NCBI GenBank assembly: GCA_015061055.1
Contig: SUXH01000024.1
Span: 1-38,029, forward strand
Reading direction: 5' to 3'
From: Bacteroidales bacterium
GTDB taxonomy: Bacteria; Bacteroidota; Bacteroidia; Bacteroidales; Muribaculaceae
Length of the DNA: 38,029 bases
In this document: positions 1 to 8,065 of the stretch, one piece after another
Layout: each line of letters starts with the position of its first letter
Position numbering within the stretch: the first letter of the stretch is position 1
The notes under the pieces: model-generated
Told to the model about the DNA's origin: nothing
What the model saw: only the letters and a program-made list of their open reading frames with translations
Databases searched by the model: none
Program-made: the position numbers and the translations under genes

Positions 1-98
1 CATCGATGGCAATGTATCCATCGGTATCAGGCAACGGCGCCAAGATATCTTTCGTAACACCGGCCGGAGAGTTGTTCGTAATGAGTGTTAACAAATAA
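1..98 (+). CDS. 3' end of an upstream gene, probably a beta-propeller (WD40/PD40-like) protein
   Basis: Only the last 31 codons are present, read in the frame beginning at base 3 and ending with TAA at 96-98. The peptide includes MYPSVSGNGAKISFVTPAGE and ends in ELFVMSVNK. The phrase 'PSVSGNGAKISF' resembles a blade of PD40/TolB-like propellers, but the fragment is too short to prove that. The stop lies 14 bases before the next ATG, with a strong AGGAGG ribosome site between, so this gene and the amidase are probably co-transcribed. Confidence 0.55.
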   Translation, partial: SMAMYPSVSGNGAKISFVTPAGELFVMSVNK

Positions 99-112
99 AA
101 GGAGGACGTGAT

Positions 113-3100
113 ATGAAACTAAGAAAAATATTAGCTACAGCAGCAATGGCACTATTCGTGGGTGCAACTGCAATGGCTCAAACTCCAACTGTAGAAAATG
201 TACGTATTTACATCAACCCCGGTCACGGAGCATTTGACTCCGGTAGTCGTCCTATGGGTACAGTAAAGCATGGAGCTAACAATGCTTATAGTGACGCTAA
301 TAATGATACTGCAAACTTTTTTGAATCAAACACAAATCTTCAAAAAGGTCTTGCAATGCTTGAAAAGCTAATCAGCTTTGGAGTTCCATTTGATCGTACA
401 AAGAACCAAACAAACGATAATCCTCATCGTATTGGTGCGGCTCTTGACTTAAGTCAAAATATCGTATTCTCACGTGTAAAGAATGGTGCATATCCTCCTT
501 ATACTGACTATGACGCTCATACTACAAACCCGGAATCGGCTTATTATGATCGTTCTTTGTCAGAAATCTCAGCCGAAGTAGAATTTAACGATTTTGACTT
601 GTTCGTGTCTATCCACTCAAATGCTTTGACAGAAGGCACAAACACTAATTATCCATTGATTCTTTACCGTGGTACCGATGCACAAGAAGGCAACCCGGGT
701 AGTATAGCGGTAAGTAAAGCTTGTTGGCCATATCTTACCGGTATGGGACACCAACAATGGACTGCTTACAAGAGTTCAATGAATGTTCGTGGTGACCACA
801 CTTTCTATGGCAGCTCATATACTAATACTTTTATAGTCCCTGATGGCTATGAATATGATCCTAATACTGAGTTCTCTGAATATATTGAAGGTACTAATGG
901 TAATCCTGATACAGTTAAATTTGTAGGTTACCTTGGTGTGTTGAGACATGGTACTACAGGTTTCTTAAGTGAAGGTTACTTCCACACTTATCAACCGGCT
1001 CGTCACCGTTATATGAACTGGGACGTTTGTCATCTTGAAGGTCATGGTTATGCTTACGGCATCGCTGATTACTTCGGTTGGGATAAGAAAATCACTACCG
1101 GTGTGATTTATGGTGTTGTTCGCGATAAGCACGAAAAATTCTCTCATGAATTCTATAAACCTAATTCAAGCACAAATGATGCTTATATGCCTTTGAATAA
1201 TGTAGTTGTTACATTGAAGAAGGATGGAGCTGAAGTTGCTACTTACACAACAGATGATGAATGGAATGGCGCTTTCGTATTCCATGTTGAGCCGGGAACA
1301 TATACAATTGAATGTTCTCATGCTGATTATAAACCATTGGCAGAACCTCTTGAAGTTACTGTTAAGGCAGGCGAAAATGTATATCCTGAACCAATGCTTG
1401 AAAACGTAGCTTACGAACCTCCTGCAATCGTTTATGTGGATTATCCGGATGAAATTACAGAAGCTGATATTAAGGCTGCTTCTTCATACAATGTGAATAA
1501 TTCATATACAAATATTGAAATTCCTGAATTGGAAGGAGCTACAATACGTCGCACCGAAATTAAGGATAATGTAATGTATATTTTGGCATTGAAAGCAGAT
1601 AACTCACCTGTTCTTCTTGCTTATAACCTTGTGGAAATGGAAGTTGTTTCTCAACTTGGAACTTCTGTTTGTACCGGTTCTCATTTAGCTCTTTCTGATA
1701 TCCAACTTACAGCTGATGGAGTTTTAGTTGGTTGTGCTAAGAATCAAAATGCTTATAATGGTACTCCAAGAGTAGAATTCTACATATGGAAAAATGATTC
1801 TACAGGTGTTGCGTCCGGTGAAGCTGTTAAGTGGTTTGATACTAATAAGACCGGTAACTTCAATAACGCATACGTAGGTAATACATTCTACTATGAAGGT
1901 ACAATGGAAGAAGGTACTATTGTACTATCGGCTGAAACTACCGGCTCTACAACAAATGTATGGAATGCAATCTGTTCTGTAGTTGATAGTGTTATGGTAA
2001 GTGATGGTTCTTTTGCACGTCCTGATGATGTACATGCTAAGAATAAGTTTGGTGAAGACTATACTTATCATTTGTCTCCTATCACTGAAGGTTGGTATGT
2101 AGTTACTGGTTCTAACCACCTTCCAATGGAAATTATCCTAAGCGATGACGTTACTACTAATGTAGTTCTTGCTGAAGGTCTTTTGAATAAGCCAACTGCT
2201 AAGATTGAATTCTTCAAGTACGCAGGTAGTTCATTTATGGTAGCTGCTGATGAAGTAGAAGGTAAGGCTGTGGTTAAACTAATTAATGTAACAAATGGTT
2301 TCGATAAGGCTAAACTTGTAGACGTTGTTCTTCCTGAAAGTGTAGACCTTAGCACTCTAAGTACTACTGCTTCGGTAAATGGACGTACAGTTGTTAAGCG
2401 TGATGCTGATGAAAATTTGACAGATTATTGGATTGAATTGTACTTCTTGAACGGAAATAAGATTACTAAACTTACTACTCAATCGGTAGAACAACCTGTA
2501 GTTCGTGGTGAATATGCTTATAATCTTGCAATGACTGAAGCAGAAGGCGTTTACACATTGACATTTGATGTAACCGGTGCTGATGCAACTGATGCTAATG
2601 TGATTCTAACTCATATCGAGGGCGATTCTATTGCCACTACAATCCCTGTTGCAGTTAAGGCCGGTGCAAATTCTGTAACTGTAGACGGTACAGAACTTGC
2701 TGAAGGTACTTATTCTTGGGTGGTTGAAGTAAATGGTAAGGCTATCGCAACTCCTGCTCAAATCCACGTTGATGGTTCTATTGCAACTAAGCCGGGTTCT
2801 TACTGGAATCGTGGTGGTGTAGCTATCGATGCTGATGCTGAAAGTGATAACTATGGTAAGGTTTATGTAACAGGTGGTTACGGTAAGGGTATCCAAGTTG
2901 TTGACCAACAATTACAATCAGAAGGTATCTACTTGGGCAACAAGTTCGATTCAAGTAATGGTTCTTCTCCTTTACGTTGTGCTACAAGTGAAGGTAAACT
3001 TTACATTACTGACTGGAGTGATGGTAAATCCGGTATTTGGGTATTCGATCCTGCTCAACGCGATGCTCTAAGCAATGTATTCGACGAATCAACTCGTCAA

Positions 3101-3916
3101 AGTGGAGGTGAATTCAAGAATGCTGACGGTACTGTAACAGGTGGTGGTACTACAGGTGTTTCTTTCATTGGTAAGGGCGAAAATCGTAAGATGTTTATGT
3201 TCTGCGAAGACTATCCATCAACTAATGGTCAAACTCCGGTAGGTTACGACCTTGGTACTGCTGATAATTGGGCAAGTGCTCCAACTTATATTTATGACGG
3301 AATTAAGGGCTTGCTAATAAATACTAATGTTGAAGTTAATGCTTGCGAAGAAGGTGTTTTCTGGTCTCAAATCCGTAATTCAGGACAAAATACTTCAGGC
3401 GTTCCATCTTTCATCTTCGCTGACTATGAAGGTAACTTGGTATTCAGTTCTGGTGAAAGTATGAAGGACCTTGATGGTAGCTTAGGTGCAGGTTTCGCAT
3501 TGAACAATGATAAGACTATCTGTGCTATCGCAAATGGTTCAGCTAATGTAAATATATACGAATTTGCATTTGTTGACGGAGTTCCTACATTCAACTTCTT
3601 GTATGAAGTGGTAGTATCCGGTGCAAGTGAAATCAATGAAATCTGCTTCGACGCTGCAAATAATATGTATGTATTTGGACGTGGTGTTGGTCTTGCAGTT
3701 TACTCATTACCACAAGATGCTCCTAAGGCTGTAACTCCTGCTAAGGCTGCGTTGACTCTTAAGGGTACTAAGAGTGCTTCTGCAATCGACGTTATCGAAG
3801 TTGATGCTAATGCACCTGTAGAATACTACAACTTGCAAGGTGTGAAGGTTGCTAATCCTGAAAATGGTATCTTCATCAAGAAGCAAGGAAACAAAGCAAC
3901 AAAAGTTATTCTATAA
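113..3916 (+). CDS. Secreted N-acetylmuramoyl-L-alanine amidase (Amidase_3 type) with long C-terminal extension
   Basis: Predicted to cut the MurNAc to L-Ala amide bond of peptidoglycan. Residues 1-22 form a signal peptide ending AMA. The Amidase_3 zinc-site signature is visible: H38 in INPGHGAFDSG, E71 in NFFESN and H168 in VSIHSN, with E287 in LRHGTTGFLSEGYF as the likely catalytic Glu. Residues about 330-430 resemble a carboxypeptidase-regulatory-like beta sandwich (NNVVVTLKKDG...PGTYTIECSHADY). Residues about 440-1220 are repetitive, Thr/Asn-rich and beta-propeller-like. The last 30 residues (EYYNLQGVKV...KATKVIL) look like a Bacteroidales C-terminal sorting tail. At 1267 residues it is far longer than a bare amidase (about 200-400). 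AGGAGG at 100-105 supports the ATG at 113. Export or surface anchoring is inferred; the amidase call itself is firm. Confidence 0.85.
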   Translation: MKLRKILATAAMALFVGATAMAQTPTVENVRIYINPGHGAFDSGSRPMGTVKHGANNAYSDANNDTANFFESNTNLQKGLAMLEKLISFGVPFDRTKNQTNDNPHRIGAALDLSQNIVFSRVKNGAYPPYTDYDAHTTNPESAYYDRSLSEISAEVEFNDFDLFVSIHSNALTEGTNTNYPLILYRGTDAQEGNPGSIAVSKACWPYLTGMGHQQWTAYKSSMNVRGDHTFYGSSYTNTFIVPDGYEYDPNTEFSEYIEGTNGNPDTVKFVGYLGVLRHGTTGFLSEGYFHTYQPARHRYMNWDVCHLEGHGYAYGIADYFGWDKKITTGVIYGVVRDKHEKFSHEFYKPNSSTNDAYMPLNNVVVTLKKDGAEVATYTTDDEWNGAFVFHVEPGTYTIECSHADYKPLAEPLEVTVKAGENVYPEPMLENVAYEPPAIVYVDYPDEITEADIKAASSYNVNNSYTNIEIPELEGATIRRTEIKDNVMYILALKADNSPVLLAYNLVEMEVVSQLGTSVCTGSHLALSDIQLTADGVLVGCAKNQNAYNGTPRVEFYIWKNDSTGVASGEAVKWFDTNKTGNFNNAYVGNTFYYEGTMEEGTIVLSAETTGSTTNVWNAICSVVDSVMVSDGSFARPDDVHAKNKFGEDYTYHLSPITEGWYVVTGSNHLPMEIILSDDVTTNVVLAEGLLNKPTAKIEFFKYAGSSFMVAADEVEGKAVVKLINVTNGFDKAKLVDVVLPESVDLSTLSTTASVNGRTVVKRDADENLTDYWIELYFLNGNKITKLTTQSVEQPVVRGEYAYNLAMTEAEGVYTLTFDVTGADATDANVILTHIEGDSIATTIPVAVKAGANSVTVDGTELAEGTYSWVVEVNGKAIATPAQIHVDGSIATKPGSYWNRGGVAIDADAESDNYGKVYVTGGYGKGIQVVDQQLQSEGIYLGNKFDSSNGSSPLRCATSEGKLYITDWSDGKSGIWVFDPAQRDALSNVFDESTRQSGGEFKNADGTVTGGGTTGVSFIGKGENRKMFMFCEDYPSTNGQTPVGYDLGTADNWASAPTYIYDGIKGLLINTNVEVNACEEGVFWSQIRNSGQNTSGVPSFIFADYEGNLVFSSGESMKDLDGSLGAGFALNNDKTICAIANGSANVNIYEFAFVDGVPTFNFLYEVVVSGASEINEICFDAANNMYVFGRGVGLAVYSLPQDAPKAVTPAKAALTLKGTKSASAIDVIEVDANAPVEYYNLQGVKVANPENGIFIKKQGNKATKVIL

Positions 3917-3978
3917 TTAAGACTTTATAAAATCAAGGTTGGTCTAAACGACCTGGTTTTGAAAGTTAACTCATTAAG

Positions 3979-4007
3979 AAAGAGCTTAGGCAACGCCTAA
4001 GCTCTTT
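3979..4007. terminator. Bidirectional intrinsic terminator between convergent genes
   Basis: A perfect 13-bp stem (AAAGAGCTTAGGC / GCCTAAGCTCTTT) with a 3-base loop lies between the amidase stop at 3916 and the stop of the minus-strand LOG gene at 4013. Both flanks are A/T-rich, so it can end transcription from both sides. Confidence 0.85.
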
Positions 4008-4012
4008 CAATT

Positions 4013-5128
4013 TTAATGGAAATCTAATATTGTTTGAACTACGCTTTCAACGGAATCAGTGATTGAGAGCAGAAGATTTCTGTATCGCCCGGTTTTTTGT
4101 AATTCTTGGAGCAACGTGAAAGCCGGCATTTGTTTTGTCCAATAATCGACACCGAAAAAAGCCATAGGACTTGCATAGCCAAACGACAGATAGTGGTTTT
4201 GCACAGCATCTTGAAATATCTCTTGCATTGTGCCGGCACTTCCCGGAGTGTAAATAACCCCACCCATAGCAAGGGTGAGTAATCCGTCCTCTCGCAAAGA
4301 GTTCTCAAAATATTTGGCTATGTGCGTGGCAAATGGGGTTGCTGGTTCGTGACCGTAAAGCCAAGTAGGAATACTTACACTTTTGTACTGCTTTTGAGGG
4401 AAACGTTCCCTAACTTCAAATGCTGAACTGAGCCAACCTGCATCTTCAAAAGAAGGATACTTGCTAAGGATTGATAATGCCTCATTCACTTCGGGTGTGC
4501 TACGACCTGCAAGCCATGCACCTAAGTGGGTAGCCTCCATAGCACCGGGACCTCCGCCACTAATCATAAGTTTGCCTTTTTCGGTGAGTAGTTTTGATAT
4601 CAAAACCACTTGTCGATATACGTCATCGGTACGAAGCAAAGCATGTCCGCCCATTATTCCCACTACGTCTTTTTCATTGTAAGAAGCGAGAAAATCGTGC
4701 AAAGCTTCACTCATAGAGTGATCGTGGAGTGTACGTGCGAGAGTCTCGTTTATGTCGTTGGCTCGTTTGCCTATAGTAAGGTAATGATTATACACTTTTG
4801 TATCGTAGCATAGCTCTGAGCTACTATGATTGTGCCAATCATAGCCTTCATAAAGCGACTCGGGGGTATAGAGCGATGTTCGAAACACCCCATAAGGCAC
4901 TTTAAGCGAGGTAAGCACCGTGTTTGAGCTATCAAGATTAGAGCGCATCAATTTATTTAACTTGCAGCCAAGAAACAAACATTCTTTAAATGTAACTTTT
5001 GCTACTTCGGGGGCAAGTTCGGTGAAATCCACACACTGAAACGCATAATGTTCCACAATGCCTCCGTTTTTCAATATCTCAAGAGCACTGTTATAGTTTT
5101 CAATTTCGACATATTTACGCATAATCAC
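4013..5128 (-). CDS. LOG-family (TIGR00730-like) nucleotide-binding protein
   Basis: The Rossmann-like LOG core is visible: GGHALLRTDDVYRQV, then SGGGPGAMEATHLGAWLAGRS, then TPGSAGTMQEIFQDAVQNHY, which is this family's version of the PGGxGTxxE phosphate/ribose motif. LOG enzymes release free bases from cytokinin nucleotides in plants and some bacteria; many bacterial members have no known substrate, so the reaction is uncertain here. About 130 N-terminal residues precede the core, giving 371 residues against about 190 for minimal LOG proteins. Two Met codons (residues 1 and 3) are possible starts. It stands alone on the minus strand, convergent with the amidase. Confidence 0.8.
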   Translation of the reverse strand: MIMRKYVEIENYNSALEILKNGGIVEHYAFQCVDFTELAPEVAKVTFKECLFLGCKLNKLMRSNLDSSNTVLTSLKVPYGVFRTSLYTPESLYEGYDWHNHSSSELCYDTKVYNHYLTIGKRANDINETLARTLHDHSMSEALHDFLASYNEKDVVGIMGGHALLRTDDVYRQVVLISKLLTEKGKLMISGGGPGAMEATHLGAWLAGRSTPEVNEALSILSKYPSFEDAGWLSSAFEVRERFPQKQYKSVSIPTWLYGHEPATPFATHIAKYFENSLREDGLLTLAMGGVIYTPGSAGTMQEIFQDAVQNHYLSFGYASPMAFFGVDYWTKQMPAFTLLQELQKTGRYRNLLLSITDSVESVVQTILDFH

Positions 5129-5273
5129 ACGAATTTAATAAAACCACCATAAAATTAACATCCCTCTGTGAAAAATACAAATGTTTAATAAGTAAAAACT
5201 ATCAGTACATCATTTAGATAGAGTTGAAAAACACTAATTATATAAGACTAATTGTCAATTTTCCTTTTTCTAT

Positions 5274-5305
5274 TTTTCAACTTTACGAGAAATACTGTAA
5301 CTTTG
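5274..5305 (+). promoter_or_regulatory. Candidate Bacteroidota promoter for the lipoprotein-comM-amylase run
   Basis: TAACTTTG at 5298-5305 matches the -7 consensus TAnnTTTG. A weak -33 element (TTTTC, 5274-5278) lies 19 bases upstream. The ATG at 5336 is 30 bases downstream. The rest of the 207-base gap 5129-5335 is AT-rich, and I see no gene in it. Confidence 0.55.
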
Positions 5306-5335
5306 TAAATATAATACACTTATTTTTGAACGATT

Positions 5336-6511
5336 ATGCTTAATAAAATATTTAAATGGGCTTTCTTGCCGATATGTATACTATTCGCAAGTTGTAGCAA
5401 CGATAGTTTTACTATTGAGGGCGTTATTACCGATTTGGGAGAACTGCCTGTGAAAGCATATTATGTAAATGAGGCCGGAGTACAGAGTCTTAGTGTGCCA
5501 TCTGAATCCGGACGTTTCAAGTTGGAAGGAGTTTCCCAAAACTATACAATGGTTCAACTTTACAATTCCAAAAATGAACTTATCACAAAGGTCATTATGA
5601 AAAATGGAGAGAGTTTAAAGTTAAAGGGTAATATCAAGCACAAATACCTCATTGAAATGAAAGGCAGTGATGTGAATGAAGATTGGAATAATTTCCGAAG
5701 GGCTAATCACACCAACTATTCCGAAGGGGAATATGATATTATCGACAAAAAAATCGAAGAATACATCGAAGCCAATAGCAATAATATAGTAAGTACGGTC
5801 TTGCTGTTGTTTGATTACAACAATCTTGATGACTCAGACAATGTTCGCAAACTCTTCAATTCCATCAACGAGGAAGCTCGCCCCGCAAGTTTAATGAAAG
5901 CTTATGTCGACATTAATGCCCTTAAATCGACAAAAAAAGATAATAATCGTAAGTGGCATACAATTAAATTATATAATGAAAATGATTCTTTAGAATCGTT
6001 TATGCCATTAAAAGGTAAATTGAGTTTGCTGTACTTCTGCGGTCAAAGTGATGAAAATCGAAAAAATATTATAGAAGCTCTCGATACTCTTTATTACAAC
6101 TATAAGCACACCCCCAAAGGTAAGACGCAATTGCAAATTGCCGATATTATGCTTGATAGCGACACAGTAAGTTGGAAACGCACTTTGCGTAGCGAAGATA
6201 CCGATTGGGAGCACTTTTGGGCTGTTGGAGGAACGATGCATCCCACAATAAGCGATATGCTCGTGAACGATGCGCCATATTTTATTATGCTTGACTCGGT
6301 GGGAGGCGTGGTGTATCGAGGTGAATCGATTGATTCGGCATCACACATCATCAATGCTCGATTGGTGAAGATGAGCGAAAAAGAAAAAGCGAAAGAGCGT
6401 GCTAAGAAGAAGAAAGCGCAAGATGCTAAAAAAGAAAAGCAACGAAAAGAACGCCAACGCATATTCAATGCGAACAACAAAAACAAGAAAAAGGACTTGA
6501 AAACATTCTGA
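5336..6511 (+). CDS. DUF4369-type lipoprotein with degenerate thioredoxin-like domain
   Basis: A lipoprotein signal ends at the lipobox LFASC (Cys 20). Residues about 25-115 match the DUF4369 pattern that precedes thioredoxin domains in Bacteroidales TlpA-like proteins (FTIEGVITDLGE...AYYVNE...GRFKLEGV). Residues about 225-340 keep the thioredoxin-like outline (KLSLLYFCGQSDENRKNI ... PYFIMLDSVGGVVYRG), but where TlpA has WCxxC there is FCGQSDEN, so the redox Cys pair is missing. The tail from about residue 340 is very Lys-rich. Redox activity is therefore unlikely and a structural or binding role is inferred. The stop is 3 bases before comM, so the two are probably translated from one transcript. 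Confidence 0.7.
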   Translation: MLNKIFKWAFLPICILFASCSNDSFTIEGVITDLGELPVKAYYVNEAGVQSLSVPSESGRFKLEGVSQNYTMVQLYNSKNELITKVIMKNGESLKLKGNIKHKYLIEMKGSDVNEDWNNFRRANHTNYSEGEYDIIDKKIEEYIEANSNNIVSTVLLLFDYNNLDDSDNVRKLFNSINEEARPASLMKAYVDINALKSTKKDNNRKWHTIKLYNENDSLESFMPLKGKLSLLYFCGQSDENRKNIIEALDTLYYNYKHTPKGKTQLQIADIMLDSDTVSWKRTLRSEDTDWEHFWAVGGTMHPTISDMLVNDAPYFIMLDSVGGVVYRGESIDSASHIINARLVKMSEKEKAKERAKKKKAQDAKKEKQRKERQRIFNANNKNKKKDLKTF

Positions 6512-6514
6512 TAT

Positions 6515-8050
6515 ATGTTGACAAAAACCTATGGTGCGGCAGTGAGTGGGGTAGACGCTATTGTAGTTACAATGGAGGTGTCTATCGAGAATGGTATGGG
6601 ATTCTGTATTGTGGGATTACCCGATACGGCAGTAAAGGAAAGCTACGAACGTGTACGCTCTGCCATTAAAATCTATGGAATGCAATTTCCTCATCGCGAT
6701 GTAGTGGTAAATATGTCGCCTGCCGACATTCGCAAAGAAGGGGCTGCCTATGACTTACCTATAGCTGTTGCAATACTTGCAGCCGACGGTAAAGTCGCCA
6801 CCGATTGTTTGCATCAATATATGATTATGGGCGAACTTTCGCTCGATGGTACGATTCTACCTATACGAGGTATTTTGCCTATGGCTATCAAAGCACGCGC
6901 GCAAGGTTTCAAGGGATTTATTGTTCCACGTGCCAATGAACGAGAAGCAGCTGTGGTGAACGACCTTGATGTGCTTGGTGTCGACAACATATTTGAAGTG
7001 GTGAACTTCTTTAATGGAATGGGAGCTATCTCTCCCACCATAGTAAACACCCGCGAGGAATTTTTCAGTAATATAAACAACTATGACTTTGATTTCAGCG
7101 AAGTAAAAGGACAAGATAACGTAAAAAGAGCTTTTGAAGTGGCTTGCGCCGGCGGTCACAACATAATTCTTATGGGTAGTCCGGGAAGTGGGAAGTCTAT
7201 GATGGCAAAGCGATTGCCTTCGATTTTACCACCTCTTACATTACGCGAAGCTCTCGAAACCACCACAATACACTCTGTAGCAGGAAAACTCAAACAAGGT
7301 TCAACCCTGATGACACAACGCCCTTTTCGTTCTCCTCACCACACAGTATCGCCTGTGGCTCTTGTGGGGGGTGGTGCGAATCCTATGCCGGGAGAAATCA
7401 GTTTGGCTCACAACGGAATCCTATTTCTTGATGAACTCCCTGAATTTAATCGCTCTGTGCTTGAAGTGATGCGTCAACCACTTGAGGACCGTTTCATATC
7501 CATATCGCGAGCCAAATACTCGGTTGAATATCCTGCATCATTTATGATGGTGGCTTCGATGAATCCGTGCCCTTGTGGTTACTATGGACACCCATCGAAA
7601 GAGTGTATATGTCAACCCGGAGCTCGTCAACGCTATATGAACCGAATCTCAGGACCGCTTCTCGACCGCATAGATATTCAGGTTGAGGTGTCGCCGGTTG
7701 AATTTGATGACATTTCATCGACAGCACCAAGTGAGAGCAGTGCAACAATAAGGGAGCGTGTAATTAAAGCTCGAGAGATACAAACCGCGCGTTTTCGTGA
7801 TGTGAAAGGTATTCATTGCAATGCACAAATGACGTCGGCATTATTGCGTCAGTATGCACAACCCGATGAAAAGGGGCTTGCACGCTTGCGCGATGCAATG
7901 GAACGTCTCAATATGAGTGCGCGAGCCTACGACCGCATTCTGAAAGTGGCTCGGACCATTGCCGACCTCGAGGGCTCACCCGATGTGAAGCAGCATCACA
8001 TAGCCGAAGCAATTAACTACCGCAATCTCGATCGTGAAGACCGAATTTAA
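6515..8050 (+). CDS. comM: ComM/YifB-family Mg-chelatase-like AAA+ ATPase (full length)
   Basis: In other bacteria ComM is a hexameric helicase that promotes branch migration when DNA is integrated by natural transformation; that is family knowledge and untested here. The sequence shows an N-terminal Lon-protease-like fold (residues 1-170), Walker A GSPGSGKS at 221-228, Walker B/DEL in ILFLDELPEFNRSVLEVMRQ, the Cys-rich NPCPCGYYGHPSKECIC stretch, and a C-terminal Mg-chelatase helical domain. Length 511 is normal for the family. A diverged copy of residues 386-511 occurs again at 13284-13664. The amylase ATG follows 15 bases after the stop. Confidence 0.93.
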   Translation: MLTKTYGAAVSGVDAIVVTMEVSIENGMGFCIVGLPDTAVKESYERVRSAIKIYGMQFPHRDVVVNMSPADIRKEGAAYDLPIAVAILAADGKVATDCLHQYMIMGELSLDGTILPIRGILPMAIKARAQGFKGFIVPRANEREAAVVNDLDVLGVDNIFEVVNFFNGMGAISPTIVNTREEFFSNINNYDFDFSEVKGQDNVKRAFEVACAGGHNIILMGSPGSGKSMMAKRLPSILPPLTLREALETTTIHSVAGKLKQGSTLMTQRPFRSPHHTVSPVALVGGGANPMPGEISLAHNGILFLDELPEFNRSVLEVMRQPLEDRFISISRAKYSVEYPASFMMVASMNPCPCGYYGHPSKECICQPGARQRYMNRISGPLLDRIDIQVEVSPVEFDDISSTAPSESSATIRERVIKAREIQTARFRDVKGIHCNAQMTSALLRQYAQPDEKGLARLRDAMERLNMSARAYDRILKVARTIADLEGSPDVKQHHIAEAINYRNLDREDRI

Positions 8051-8065
8051 ATAAAAATAAAATCT

